Part shown: piece by piece, positions 1 to 13,600 of the stretch | Position numbering within the stretch: position 1 is the stretch's first letter | Layout: the number at the start of each line of letters is the position of its first letter | NCBI GenBank assembly: GCA_947095535.1 | Contig: OX352774.1 | Span: 219,034,965-219,098,964 of the forward strand | Origin: Poecilobothrus nobilitatus | Lineage: Eukaryota; Arthropoda; Insecta; Diptera; Dolichopodidae | Direction: 5' to 3' | Length of the DNA stretch: 64,000 bases | Notes under the pieces: model-generated | Seen by the model: the letters and a program-made list of their open reading frames with translations, nothing else | Told to the model about the DNA's origin: nothing | The model's database searches: none | Translations under genes and position numbers: made by a program

Positions 1-559
1 TCTAACCATATACCTTTATTTAAACATATACTCTTCAATTAAAAAAAAAAATTTGAGTACATAATAAGAAATTGATGACCTTTACAAGATCTCATCTTCA
101 TTAATTTGTTTCTACATATTTTCATAGGCCAACGCTTAAAATTAAAATCAAGATTCTACCAATCAAAATATATAAAAAAAAAATGTTATATATTGTAGGT
201 AATTCTGAATAAAATATGGAACATAGTATTAGAATTGGATCCATTAAATTCAATCCAATACAATTCTTTCCAAACAATTCTTCTCAACATAATTCTTCCC
301 AAGCAAATTTCGTTTTATATCCGTTTTATAGTCGAATATAGAGGATTATATTTTAGAAAAATTTTATTTATTTATTTATTTATTTATTTAATATTATTGC
401 ATATTTAATATATTGCATGTGGGCCATCTTATATACTATATTATATACTAAATATTAAAATTATTATACACTAAATTGATAGATATTATAAATTTACTTA
501 ACTATATTATATTGAGTATTAAATATTAAAATATAATGATATTACTACTTCTTTTATAT
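1..559. other. AT-rich non-coding DNA with repeat end
   Basis: No coding sequence is visible. A TTTA microsatellite lies around 361-390. The 15-mer GCATGTGGGCCATCT at 415-429 reappears as its reverse complement near 53754, so this stretch contains the end of a dispersed repeat. The region sits downstream of the visible WWOX exons in the sense of that gene and is probably intronic. Confidence 0.5.
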
Positions 560-1356
560 TTATATTTTTCTCCCAAATTTGGTGGTGTTTTAGGAGTCCA
601 ATTACTTTACCGAGACTGATCTTGTCATTCTTTGCTAGAATTTCCATCAGTGACACTCTTTCATTTGCCCAAAAGATCGTTATTTCGCTACAGTCGGTAA
701 ATATGTGCTTGATGGTTAGCGTGTTGTTGCAGAAACGGCAGATAGGGGGGTCTTCTCGCTGAAGAGGTGTTTGTGGGTATACAAAGTGCAACCCATTCTA
801 ACTCTGGATATCCTTATTGCTATATCTCGGTTTTCGGTGCCTATTAAGCTTGATACATTTGCATTCGGACTGTGTAACTTTCTGAAAGATGTTGAGTTAT
901 TCCATACTTGTTGCCTAATTTTTTGGATGTGCACTGCAATCTGCTTTTTGGCCATTGTATATGATCTAGGAATAATTAGTTTCGTTGGGCGAATTGTTGC
1001 AAGTTTTGCCTCTTTGTCTATGCTATTTCGTTTCCTTTGATTCCAACGTGGCCTGGAATCCAGCAGATTTGTACTTTGCCTTTACTTTTAATTATTTCAT
1101 TCCTTATCAGCGTTGTCGTTTGTGAGTTATTGTTATTGTTTTTAGTAGCTTTTACGACACTTAGGCAGTCCGTATATATTATGGATTGGTTGTTTCTTAT
1201 TTGGACCTCTTTAATTGCTTCAAGCAGAGCCACTTGTTCTGCCACATATACTGGACAATAGCTTGATAGCACCGCCGTTTTTATTACCTTATTGTGTTCG
1301 ATTATGGATAAAGCGACTCCGTTTGTTCCTTTTGTGGCATCTGTGAATATTGACAC
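560..1356 (-). mobile_element. Decayed non-LTR retrotransposon (Jockey-like LINE) 3' fragment: RNase H domain and Cys-rich tail
   Basis: Reading on the minus strand, 1356-1018 encodes an RNase H-type domain. Visible motifs are FTDAT at the start (first catalytic Asp), YTDC in the middle, and WIPGHVGIKGNE, the hallmark of LINE RNase H domains with the final His-Gly-x-x-Gly-N motif. The reading continues in another frame (955-716) into a segment ending MGCTLYTHKHLF, then shifts again to DPPICRFC and IKHIFTDC, which is the Cys/His-rich tail found after RNase H in Jockey-clade elements. At least two frameshifts (near 1018 and near 750) break it, and no reverse transcriptase is upstream of it in the window, so this is a dead, 5'-truncated copy. 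The clade assignment rests on motif recognition only. Confidence 0.85.
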
Positions 1357-2017
1357 TAATGTTTTGTTTTCAAAATTTTAGTTTTGAAAAAAAAAAATAA
1401 TTAGGAAGGACCTTAAGAGTTATAGTTACAAAATCAGGATTTCAATATTTTTGTTTAGCGTGAATTTGGGTGCGTGATTATTTCAAATTTTTTGCTTTTG
1501 CTTTCTTTGAAATATGTATATATTAATGTAAAAAAAAAATAATCAAAAAGGATTTTAGAGTTGGTTGCAAAACCAGGGTTATACCCTTTTGTGATAAAAA
1601 TTTTTTTGAAAAGAATTTTCTTTTCTCGAAGAAATGTGTTGGGAAGAATTATTTTGAAAAGAATTGTTTGAGAAAAATTGTATGATAATTGCATAATATG
1701 TATACATATGTACACTTTACATGTATGTATTTAAAATTTTATTTTTAATGTTTGCTATACGTGTAGATAATTTCTTTATTAATCCTTTAAATATTTTAAT
1801 TCAGAATGCTTTATATTTTTTATATATATGGTATGTATAAAAAGTCAATAATAAATAAAAAAAAAACCTCTTAAGATAATTTTTAAAAAATATAATAATA
1901 AAAAAAAAAACTATTGCCTATATTGTTTATAAAATAATCTACATAAGTATACATATATTTTATACAATTTATTACTTATTTATTTATTAATAGTTTTTTT
2001 TAGAACTTCGAACTCCT

Positions 2018-2039
2018 CCCCCCCCCCCCCCCCCCCCCC
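2018..2039. repeat. Poly(C) homopolymer
   Basis: Twenty-two consecutive C residues in otherwise A/T-dominated sequence. Could be a real mononucleotide tract or an assembly/consensus artefact. Confidence 0.9.
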
Positions 2040-3086
2040 TTAAAATAAAGTAAAAAAAAATAATTATCTTTTTGTTTTATTTTAATTTTCAATTAATAAT
2101 TTTAAGACCCACATAAAGTATTTCAACCTTGATACTTTTTTCATTGAATAATAATTATACAATATACCTAATAAATAATTAACTATTTACTAAAAATAAA
2201 TTCAATCCAAATTATAACTATAATGATAACCTTACTTAAAAAAAAAAAAAATAATAATAAAAATTGATAAAAATTCTTTCCTTTATAAAAAAAAAAAAAC
2301 AATGTTATGTACACATATTATGTATACGTGTATGTTTCAAATAATCTTGTCCCATTTTTTTTTATGAATGATAATAAGTATACATTAAAAAATAAAAAAA
2401 CATAATTTGATAACCCAACAAATTAATTATTTTCTATTAAATTCGCTCGCATTTTTTTTTATTTTTTTTTTTTATTAACTGACTGACGTCAATTATAATT
2501 AAGTTCCTGAATTATTTTTGCTATAAGTTTTCATTCAAATTCATTAAAAAATATTCATAAAATATTAAAAGAAAATTGCGTTGCGAAAATATTGTTTAAA
2601 TATATATTATTACATATTTATTTATTTATTTATTTATTTTACTTTCTTTTTATCCGAACAAAAGTTTAAAGTCTAAATGTTTTTTTTTTTGTTATACATT
2701 TATGGTGATATGACATCATTAAGAATGTAATTCTATTTAATTTTTCATATACATACTTATCAAACCGAACTTAATATCTTATATTATTTTATTATAACGT
2801 TTATAATACTCAATTATTTTATATCTTAATTCTATAATTATAATTTAGTAGTTTTCAGTCACACACTATGTATTATGACATTCCGCTAAGTTTTGAATAC
2901 GCACGGTACGGTAATAAGATGTCACGGTAAAATATTAGCTTACAAGACCAGCTACAGGATATCTAGTAAAATTTTATATTTCAGTCAGTATAGCCGCGTA
3001 AATTAAATGTATTTTTATATATAAATGTATTTGTATATAAAATACATTAATTTGAAACCTTGTTGACACTCTAACCGTAGGTGTCG

Positions 3087-3089
<3 letters not shown>

Positions 3090-3119
<30 letters not shown>
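3090..3119. repeat. (TA)n microsatellite
   Basis: Uninterrupted TA dinucleotide tract of roughly 30 bp. Confidence 0.9.
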
Positions 3120-3121
<2 letters not shown>

Positions 3122-5597
3122 TTAGTATTATGGTTTTCGTGTCTTGTATCGTTTAAAAATTTTTAATTATTGCTTTATTATGTCTAAAAACCTCGAAATA
3201 AAAAATCTTATTTAAACCATTGTACACAAAACAAATGACTAATTGATCATAACACTTTATTGATTGAGCTGTAGCAGTACATTTCTTTTTAGGAAAGTGT
3301 AATGTTATTTCTTTAATCAAAAACGATTACAAAAATAATTTCTTTTATAATATCTGTTTAGATATTCCAATAGATTTTTTTGGCATATAATTTAATCTTT
3401 TAATCTTTTAACAAAATAATCATTCATTGATCAAAAACTCTCACTTCACTGTTAAGAAACTTTATCAAGAATTTATATCTGAAGGGTAGGCGATATTGGA
3501 ATCGACATCATATTAATCAAAAAATATGAAAATCATTTTTTTTTTTATACAATAAATTTTTTAATGAAATCATGAATGTATGATTATTTATACTTTATAT
3601 AGTGATATAAAAGAATGTATAAATTTATAATTTTATAGTTAAATTAAAAAATCGGGGTTTTATTAATTTGTATAAGGGCTGCAGAAGTGTTGTTCTTGAT
3701 TTACTTACATATGTAAGTAAAATAATAATTAGGAGGAATTTAAAAGTTGGTTAGAATGAAAATAGTAATAATAGAAATTATAATATGTACGCTTTTTTCA
3801 GACTATGTTAGCATTTATATATCTCTAATAATAATTTTTTCAGCGTCAGTTTTGTAGGGTAGTAGTCATCATTATTAATTGATTATTGTATTTGAGTTTT
3901 ATATCTAATTTTAAGAGAAATTGATTTATAAAGCTAAAGCTAAACAAATTTTTTGTTATTTGGTATTGATGTTATTGATATTTGAAAAAATGTTAAGCAT
4001 TAATTTATAAGAAAACTATCCATAGTTAAAATTTGATTGTTTTATCTTAAACAGGGTAAAAGTTTTGTAAACAGATAGAAGGAAGGACGAAAATACTGAA
4101 ACTAATAAACAAATTTTTTCAAATTTTTTTTGAATAAATAGTGTGATAAAAAGCAAATAAAAATATTGTATTTTAAGTGTGATTTGGATACATTACCACT
4201 CCAGTATTTATGTCAAAAGTTTAATATCAATTACTTCTTGTAAGCAAAGTAAAAATTATTTTGTGTTCCATATTGCCCAAGTCGAATAGATAATTATTAA
4301 AAAATATCCTATGATTAATACTATATAAAATTATTATTTATTTTCCATTCTACGCAATATTATTATTATTCATGAATAAAAGCAAAAAAGAAGGTGGGCA
4401 AAATATTATCATTAAAATAACTTAAATAAATTTGTTTTTTTTAAAGATTAAACAACTTATTTGTATTTAGTATATGGTTTTTTAATTTTTTATTATCAAA
4501 AAAATAATAACATTAATAAAAATAATAATAATGATATTTATAAAATCAAAGTCCAACTTCTTATGTTTAATTATTATGTTAGTTTTTTTTTTTTTTTTAT
4601 ATTTATCTAGTGTCTAATATAATTAATATGATAATTTATCTATTTATTATTTTAATTAATTTATTTAATATTTGAAATGAATCATATCAAATAAATTGAA
4701 AATTTTGTTAAAAGAAAAAATGAAGAAAAATAAATTATGTGATTCATTTAATTATTATGATAAAGAAAAAGTAATATATAAATTTATTACTTAGATTTAA
4801 TTAGTAGCATAAAAATTTATTTATTTTGCATATAAATATAGGTGGGTAAAATTTTAAAATATTTTTTTTTAAACCTTTCCTCTTTCAGTTTATTGTGTTC
4901 ATAAAGTTTAACTGTTTTAAATTTTTACGTATATATTAAATTAAATAAAGGTACATATTTAATATAAAAAAAAATAAAACTGAACTTGAACCCAATATAA
5001 AAATTAGTTCAAGATTAAAAAAGTTTTAAAAGATATTTGAACTTTTGTATTTTATTAGATATTTGTCGAATACGGACTTTATATAAATCCAGAAAGAGAA
5101 TTTTCATATCTTGTTATTATTATATGAAAGCATGTTAATTGAAAGTAGATCTATTTGTCAGCTATGCCAAAGATTATATAAGCAGTACCGTAGTATAGTT
5201 AGGTTATACATATATACAGTAGGTTATATACATATTTTTATCATTCCGTACTAGGGTATTTTGACTTATTGAGAATTAAAAAGTGACGCGTCCGTGTATC
5301 TTGATTCTAAAAAGATATGTAAAACTGTAATAGCGGCCGTAATTTATTTCCGCAGAATTAGTTGTAGGTAACACTAACCACCAAATTTGTATTTCATTTT
5401 ATTTCCTAATTGAATTTATTGAAAAATAATTTAATGTACATACATACATTGCATTATAAATGTTACTTTTAACAAAAATATAGTTTTAGTACAAAGATTT
5501 ATATACAAAAATATGTTACAAATATACATTACGGATTTGATATGTACATAAATCTTCAACTTAAATGTGAACTAAAATTTAATGTTTAAGAATTTAC

Positions 5598-6781
5598 CTG
5601 TGTGATTCAGATGACAATACTATGACACGTGATGTGTGGTCTAAAAGGGATTCCACTTCTTTTGTTAAAAAGAAATGACTTATATGTGATACTTGGAATG
5701 TAGTTTCTAGGCCATCTTCTGTAATTGAATAAGGCAAAGCAAAAACTCCAGCATTCAATATCAAAAAATGAATATTCCTAGAAAAGATTAAAAAGAATTT
5801 TTTTTCTTAAAAAATTAAAGAATTTTAAATTTGCTTTCTTTTTTTATTTTTTTTTTATCTAGCGAATAAATCGGGAAAAGATATGTGTATATAAAACCAA
5901 ATATATGACAATCTTATTTTATTAAGCATATGACAATGAAAAAAAAGATTATAAAAATAAAAATTTACTTACTTAACAGTTTCTTTCAACTCCCGAACAA
6001 AATTTTTAACAGACCTTAACGATGACAGATCCAATCTGGCATAACGACATTTTCGGCCAGCAGTTGATTTTTCGTTGGATATTTTTGCAATGGCATCTTC
6101 TGCACTTTGTTGATTTCTACAAGCAAAAATTACCTCAGCGCCATGAAGAGCTAAAGCTCTAGCAGTTTCAAAACCAATACCTTACGAAATAAAAAATCAT
6201 TTCTTTCTTTATATTGTCTTAGTTTTTAATAATTTTTCAAAAGACAAAACTTATATTTTACCAATATTAGCGCCAGTAATAACTGCTACCTTTCCACTCA
6301 AATCTTTTCCATGTAATACTTGTAATGCAGTTGTGCTAGAATCAAATCTTTGTCTAACATCGCCTATATTTGTAGGATTTTCTTCAACAGCAAATGCCAA
6401 TCTTGGATCTGTATATGTAACTTGGCTTGTTTTCTTATTAAAAAAACTAGTTTTATTTGATTCTTGATCAATTCGTTTCTCCCAATCTAATGGTAAATCT
6501 CCAGATACCCTTTTTGACTTTCCTGTTCTAGGATGTGTCCATTGAGTCGATTTATTTGTGTGACTAAAATTAATAATAATTTAAAAAACTATAACTGAAG
6601 TATATTCAAAATAATATTTATCAATAATACTAACTTAACGTAAAAAACATGACCATCATCTGTAGCTTTTTCTTCCCATCCTGGAGGTAGTTCATCTAAA
6701 ATTTATAGTTTTTTTAGTATTATTTGAATTTTTAATACATAAATTACCTTCACTGTCTGAATCTGGTAAAAATCCAGGCAT
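5598..6781 (-). CDS. Wwox: WW domain-containing oxidoreductase (WWOX), 5' five coding exons, 3' end off the window
   Basis: WWOX is an adaptor-type short-chain dehydrogenase with two N-terminal WW domains that bind PPxY partners. Coding exons on the minus strand are 6781-6748, 6695-6635, 6563-6262, 6180-5973 and 5777-5598 (785 nt, 261 residues plus two bases); phases agree at all four joins. It starts MPGFLPDSDSE. WW1 (about residues 13-43) keeps both Trp (18 and 40). WW2 (about 55-86) has Trp59, but Tyr82 replaces the second Trp, as in the human protein. A basic KSKR lies between them. The SDR cofactor motif TGANIGIG is at 128-135, followed by a NAG motif (LILNAG) and the catalytic Ser segment VIVLSSESHR. 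The catalytic YxxxK and C-terminus are absent, so at least one more exon must lie left of the window. The ATG is the only one in frame before WW1. Confidence 0.93.
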
Positions 6782-7644
6782 TTTATTAAAAACGAATATT
6801 TATTATCTTAATTTAAATAAATAAAATTTTACAATTCTCCTTATTCATTCTTGTTTTCCTTTCTGGAACTGGAAGTTCTTAAACGACAGAAATGTCAATT
6901 TTGTAGTTGAAGCTGAATATAAATTTGTTGCAGTATTGTAGTATATGCTAGCAATGCTACTAATGTAGTATGTGTATATGTCACTTCTGTGTATTATAAT
7001 TTATAACATAGTATGATCGTTAAAAATATTTAAATCGTTGTATTTTATAGGGATATTTTAAAAATGTTTAGCTTATTAAGAAAAAATAATTTTCTCATAA
7101 AGAAAAGAAAAAGAACTATTTTTTTAGATTTTGATATCCTTAAGATGTTTTATTTATATAAATCTTTTTTTTTGCAGTATTTTTCCGGTCTTCTAATATC
7201 TACACTTCCATTCAACTCAATTTTAAATACGAGTGTACTTTAATTCTTTAAGTATGATCAATCCAACTTGTTCTTTGGACTTTTTTGAATATGAAAATAA
7301 CCCTATTTTTTTTGTATATCATTGGTTGCTTTCTAATTTATTTTTGTTTAACGAAAACAAAATTAAAAAAGGACTACTTATTAACAGTATTTAAAATACT
7401 GTAATATTTCTTGAAAGTATTATCAAGAATATGTAATAATTTTTTATTAAAAAATTTAAATCATTTATTTTCTAAATAATTATTTATTATTGCATTTTTA
7501 TTGTACAGCGAAGGATGTTTTGAGATAATATATTCCTAACTTAACATAAAAAAAAAAAAATTCTTCACATTGTTAAATGTTTTAAAATATGAACTCAAAT
7601 ATCATCCAATTAAATAATTTAATTTTATAATAAAATTTAAGTTA
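6782..7644. promoter_or_regulatory. WWOX upstream / JMJD4 downstream interval
   Basis: An 860-bp gap between the WWOX start and the JMJD4 stop, both on the minus strand. It must hold the WWOX promoter and 5' UTR and the JMJD4 3' UTR. A less A/T-biased stretch just upstream of the WWOX ATG (about 6840-6990) is the likeliest 5' UTR/promoter. No specific motif is certain. Confidence 0.4.
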
Positions 7645-9036
7645 TTACTCAACAACACCATCAAATAAATGTGTTTCATTTTCTAAATGTAAGCATCTAT
7701 TTAAAAGTTCCATATCCTCTCGAATAATCGGATCTAATTTCATTAATTTAACTACATGTCTAATAGATCTTAAATCAGTATATAAATGTTGTGAATTTAA
7801 TTTATATAAATCAAAAGTAATTGCATTGTGATTGTTTTCATCACGAAAGAATACAGCATTTAAACTTTTCTTTTCTATATGTTCTAATAAATCTAATAAA
7901 TCAAAATAATTCATTCCAAATGACGCTTTCAGCATTAATTGGCAGTGCTCCTTAAAATCATCCATAGTGATGCAGTCTTGTATTTCTTTAATCACTTTTT
8001 TCATATTCTCTGATAAACTAAACCAGATTTTTTCTATATTACTGGAATTGAACCAATTATGGTTAATTGATATTGTATCAGTTAAGTTCCAAACTTGATG
8101 ATACCATCCCGAAGGTACAAATATTGCTTCATTTTCATTTTGTGTTATTGCAAAATATTTACAGTCTCGTTGTATTAACATATTTTCGTCAATTTCATAC
8201 GGCAAATTTCCTAATGAATCTTGTAATTTTAATTCTTCGCCTGGTGGCATGAGTATCCATTTTTTTATACCATAAATGTTAGTGGACCAACTAAATGACG
8301 AAAAAACATCAGTATGAAAAGGAGTCCTAAAATAATTAAATATATACGATAATTTTACTCAAATACATTTTTATAAATTAATATTTTTATAAATTAATCT
8401 TAAAAGATATTCCTTCTTACCAAGATCCTTGAGGTCCTATATAAACAAATCTGTAATCATCTTTATCTTTATCAATAAGATATTGATTAAGCCAATCAGA
8501 TGCAAAATATTCTGGAGTTCTATAAAAATTATAATATGGCATTTGAGCTTTTAGATGCCAATCTTTTAAATATAAACATCTAATATTTAAAGAATCTGAA
8601 CGAGATGTCCAATATTCTAAAAACTCAAAAAAATCCATTTCAAATTTCTCATGTGAATTGAAATACTTTTTTGAACAATCGAGAACCGGAACTTTAACTT
8701 TACCAATCTGTTGTTTTAAATATTCATAATTAAGGTCACATTTATTTTCAACTAAATTAATTGTTAACCAATTAAGACGACATTCCCAGTCATTGGATAC
8801 ATTTGTCAATATAACTGGTATATTGTTTTGCAAATAATTATCTTAAATTTAAAAGAAAAATTTATTATATGTAACAAAACAAAAATAAAAAAAATCAAAC
8901 AAAATGCCTTACTATAGAATTCTGAATAAGAAATTGACTCATTTGCAATTCGAGAAATTTCAATAATATCTTTTGGATTAATATTTTGTTTTAGTTTCGT
9001 TTCAGTTCGATTTAACTCCAAGAGATTTTTTCCCAT
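7645..9036 (-). CDS. JMJD4: JmjC domain-containing protein 4 (JMJD4-type 2-oxoglutarate oxygenase)
   Basis: Three coding exons on the minus strand, 9036-8913, 8841-8421 and 8326-7645, give 1227 nt and 408 residues with matching phases and a TAA stop. The protein follows vertebrate JMJD4 along its length: CLYLKDWHL, the WLNQ segment, DDYRFVYIGPQGSW, then the iron-binding HxD as HTD at 186-188 within WTPFHTDVFSSFSWS. The distal His is probably His258 in VPSGWYHQVWN, followed by DTISINHNW. JMJD4 is known to hydroxylate a lysine of release factor eRF1, promoting translation termination; that role is inferred by homology. The ATG at 9036 is preceded by a polypyrimidine tract and AG, so a non-coding first exon probably lies further upstream. 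It is divergent from RSK, whose ATG is 1.65 kb away. Confidence 0.95.
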
Positions 9037-10682
9037 TCTATTGAAAACTGAAAAAAAGAAATAAACATTTATAATATTTTATATATGTATGTATACAACT
9101 AATCGTTGTTTTTTTCTATATACAAAAATGAAAAAATTTACAACTTCGCAAAGAATTTTATTTATATTTTAAATACTAATTTATGATTTTTCCTTAGTGA
9201 TATCTGAAAAAAACGCATTATTTAATACAGCGCTTTGATTGCACTTAAGTGGGCATTTATGGTAAATATACATAGTTCCATAGTTACAAAAAAATTATAA
9301 AAAATATTCTTTACATTTGATACAATCATACAATTAAAATAAATATTATTTTTAAAGATTTAATTTTTATTGTACCCTTGTAAGGCGAAATAGATTATTA
9401 TTATAGATACAAAAAATTCCTCATTCTTTGCCAAAATTAAAATTGTCAATAATATAAAAGAAAACTCTTATAAATTCAATCGAGTATTGATTTAGTTCTA
9501 TTCTATTCAATATCCATACAATGTAGTTAAATATCAACAGTGTTATATTGACGTCGATTATTCACAAGTTATTTTTATTTACATTTTTTACTTTATTGCA
9601 ATGTTTACTAAACACATAATCAATTATCAAAAGACACAAAGTCTATCTCATTCCAAAAATTATTTTTATTTTTTTATTTTCATGTATTTATAATTTATTT
9701 TACATAATATAAATGTTTTTTTTTTTATATATTAAAAATAAATTAAGTGTAAAATACATTAGTAATTTTAAAAACAAATAACTCGTTTCCGTAATGATTT
9801 GTTTAATATTAGAATAAAAACAAAAACAGTTCATAAAGGCATGTGATTTTAAATTTGTTTAAAAAATATATACAAAAAAAAATTTATTTAGTATATATTA
9901 AGTTCCAGTATATTTTTTTATTTTAACAAAATTAGAAATTTACCTTGATCTTATTTTTTTCTTTTTGTATTATTTTTAATTATCAACTTGATATATCAAA
10001 ATATTTTTTCAATACCTTTTTCTTTTTCTTTTAATAAATCTTATAAACAAATCAGCTGTCAAATTATTCTAACTGGATAAAATCTGATAAAAAGTTAAAA
10101 AAATAAACATAAAAAAGCTTAGTTTTGACAGTTCATTTGAATTGAATTTATTCAGCAAAATTTTTTATGATAACATAAATCTACTCTGATTAATGCAATA
10201 ATCGATTATATACCATATTATTCCATAGTTAATAGTTATACAAAAAATATAATAATATAATATAATTAAACTTATTTTTGATAAAAATGTAAAACATATA
10301 AGTCAAAAATAATATCTCTTTAAATATTATTAAATTTTAAACTAAATTAATAAAAATGTTTGTAATAATAATAAGTTATATATTAAACGTCAACACTTGA
10401 ATTGAATCAACAAGAAAAAAAATTTTCTAACATACTCTAAAAACTTTTTCAGCTGATTAAAAAAGCTTTGTCTTCATTAAAAGAATGACAGAAAAGTAAA
10501 AAATTAAGTGGAATTTATTTTTTTATATATTTTTAGTAGTTAAATTAAATATAAACAAATTAATTTATTAATATTAATTATTATTGAATGAAAAATCAGT
10601 TAGCTTTCCTAATGTTGTTAATGTATCCACATAATTCTTATGTTATTGAATCAATTTAAGTTATAGACACCGCCTAAACAAA
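9037..10682. promoter_or_regulatory. Divergent promoter interval between JMJD4 and RSK
   Basis: A 1.65-kb A+T-rich gap between two genes transcribed apart. A TTTTTTTCAG acceptor-like sequence sits just upstream of the JMJD4 ATG. Promoters and untranslated exons for both genes should be here, but I see no unambiguous core-promoter motif. Confidence 0.4.
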
Positions 10683-13600
10683 ATGCCTTTGGCCAATCCA
10701 AATGATCCGTGGAGAGGCCAAGCTGGTGGCCAAGTCGATCAAGATGTTGAAATGATGGTTGATGAATGTAAAAAACCATCAGAAGCAAGTTTTTGTGGTA
10801 GCGGTGGTAATGGCACAAATGGTGATGACACCCACATGAGCGAAAGTGAAATCGAATTAAAAGATTATGGTACTGAAAAAGCGGATCCATCACAATTTGA
10901 ATTATTAAAAGTTCTGGGAGAGGGATCTTTTGGTAAAGTATTTTTGGTACGAAAAATTGTTGGAAAAGATGCAGGTGCATTATATGCAATGAAAGTATTG
11001 AAGAAGGCAACATTAAAAGTTAAAGATCGAGTTCGTAGTACAAATGAAAGAAATATTTTAGCTGAAGTTGGACATGCATTTATTGTTAAATTACATTATG
11101 CCTTTCAAACACCTGGAAAGTTATATTTAATATTGGATTTTTTGCGAGGCGGTGATTTATTTACACGTCTTAGCAAGGAAGTGATGTTTACAGAAGAAGA
11201 TGTTAAATTTTATTTAGCAGAATTAGCACTAGCATTAAATCATTTACATAGTTTAGGTATTATTTATCGTGATTTAAAACCCGAAAATATATTATTAGAC
11301 CAAGATGGTCATATTGCTTTGACCGATTTTGGTTTATCAAAGCAACCATTAGATGGATCAAAAACATTTAGTTTTTGTGGCACTGTTGAATATATGGCAC
11401 CAGAGGTTGTTAATCGAAAAGGACACCATTTTGACGCTGATTGGTGGTCATTTGTAAGTAAATTTATATACTTTTCTACCTTATCTATAAGATATCAATC
11501 AGTATCACACCCAGTAGGTGTGGCATATATAGATAATTCCATACAAACATTTCTTAATATTTTATAATAATGATTTCAAGCTCTGTTTTAAAATTTATTT
11601 TAACAGTTTATTTTAATTATTCTATAAATGAATTAAAGCATATAATTTTATAGTAAAAGAAGTTAACAGTTTACAAAAATCAAAGTAAAACCTTATTTTA
11701 AACGGACAGACGTTTAAGTAAAAAAATTAAAAATTAAATTTGCACCCACAAAAAGCTTATGTTTGTTTTAATAAAATGTATAATGCAATTTTAATTAAGG
11801 GAACTGTTATTAGTATTATATTTTGAAAACGATAGAAAGTTTTTTTCGTAATTCTAAAGATGCTTGCTTGATAGGGGGTTAGAGAACTACCTAAGTTCTA
11901 CGATCCTGTTGTGGTAAATAAAATTTGGTTTCTTAATTTAAAATGGGTACTTTTATATAAATTGCATATTCCCTAATTATTTTTTTTTTTTTATTTTATT
12001 TACGATAGGAAGTGTACATGTAATTATTCATAATTATAAAATAATTTCATTTTTTATTTTTTTAATCATTTGTTTTTTTTTAAATATATTTTAGGGTGTT
12101 TTAATGTATGAGATGTTAACTGGAAATTTACCATTTCACGGAGCTAATAGACAAGAAACAATGAATCAAATTTTGCGGACGAAACTTGGAATGCCCGAAA
12201 ATTTAAGTCCGGAAGCGCAATCTTTATTGCGAGCATTATTTAAACGAAATCCGCAAAATCGTTTAGGTGCAGGTCCGAATGGTATTGAGGATTTAAAAAA
12301 GCATGAGTTTTTTTCTACTATTGAATGGACAAAATTAGAGAAAAAGGAAATACGACCACCATTTATACCGGCAGTTTCTAGGGACGATGCATTTTATTTT
12401 GATTCAGAATATACAAGTAAGTCACCAAAAGATTCGCCTGGAGGTTGTGTTAGTGCAAGTGCACATGAAATTTTTCGAGGTTTTAGTTTTGTTGCACCAT
12501 GTTTATTAGATGATGATGGAAGTGGTATATGCGGAGGTTCTACGCAAACAACAGAATCACCATTATTTTTAACTAACAACGATGAAATAATGACTAATGC
12601 TGGTGCAACGAATCAGGCACCTGTAACGTCAAGAATTCCAATTAGTTATAATAATGTTCTTCCTGGTGTTGTTAAAGGTGGAAATTTAGGAGACGAATAT
12701 AATATTATGCAAGAGTTAGGACGTGGAACGTTCTCAGTTTGTCATTTATGTGAACATAAATCAAGTAAAAAACAATTTGCTACTAAAATAATTAATAAAA
12801 GTAAACATGATTGTCGTGAAGAAATTGAAATTTTATTGCGTTATGGCAATCATCCAAATATAGTGTCGTTATTTAGCGTTTACGAAGATTCAACTTATGT
12901 TTATTTAGTTATGGAACTTTTAAAAGGTGGCGAACTTTTAGATAGAATTTTAGCAATACAAAGAATGTGTGAAAGCGAAGCAAGCGCTGTTATGAGAACG
13001 GTTGTATCAGCTGTAGCTTATTTACATGAACATGGTGTTGTACACAGGTAATTATTCAATATTATTAAATATTTTTCCTTAATATATAAATTAATTAATT
13101 TTTCAGGGATTTAAAGCCTTCAAATTTATTATATGCTTCTATTCATCAAACCCCAGAATCTTTAAAACTTTGCGATTTAGGATTCGCAAAACAGCTTCGA
13201 GCTGATAACGGCCTTTTAATGACACCTTGTTATACAGCAAATTTTGTAGCTCCTGAAGTTCTTAAACGTCAAGGTTATGATTTAGCTTGCGATATATGGT
13301 CTTTAGGTGTTTTACTTTATATAATGTTAGATGGTAAAACACCATTTGCATCTACTCCTAATGATTCGCCATCAATGATTCTATCTCGTATAGGATCTGG
13401 ATATGTTGATCTCGAAACAGGTCAATGGCAACATATATCACCAAAAGTAAAAGAATTAATAAAACAAATGTTACACATTGTACCCCAATCGAGGCCAACA
13501 GCTTCACAAATTCTTAATTATCCATGGTTGTGGCAACAAGCACCCGTTACAATTCGTTCAACATTAAAAGAGAACATTGGTTTCTCAGAAGCAGCAGCTT

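Larger units (their letters stand above)
1357..5597. other. Long non-coding interval (probable WWOX intron)
   Basis: About 4.2 kb of very A+T-rich sequence without a recognisable exon. It contains a run of 22 C residues (2018-2039), a TA dinucleotide tract (about 3090-3119), TTTA microsatellites near 2615-2640, and copies of a dispersed repeat near 1398-1475 and 1540-1590. The WWOX splice donor at 5597 needs a downstream exon encoding the YxxxK part of the SDR domain. I searched the minus strand here for it and saw none, so I infer that this interval is intron and that the next exon lies beyond the left edge. Confidence 0.5.

Noticed and set aside
771..1261. Plus-strand open frames of 74-89 codons
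   Set aside because: They are antisense shadows of the LINE RNase H fragment, which has clear motifs on the minus strand.
10651..11013. Minus-strand 120-codon open frame
   Set aside because: Antisense to the first RSK exon, low-complexity His/Leu-rich translation with no domain.
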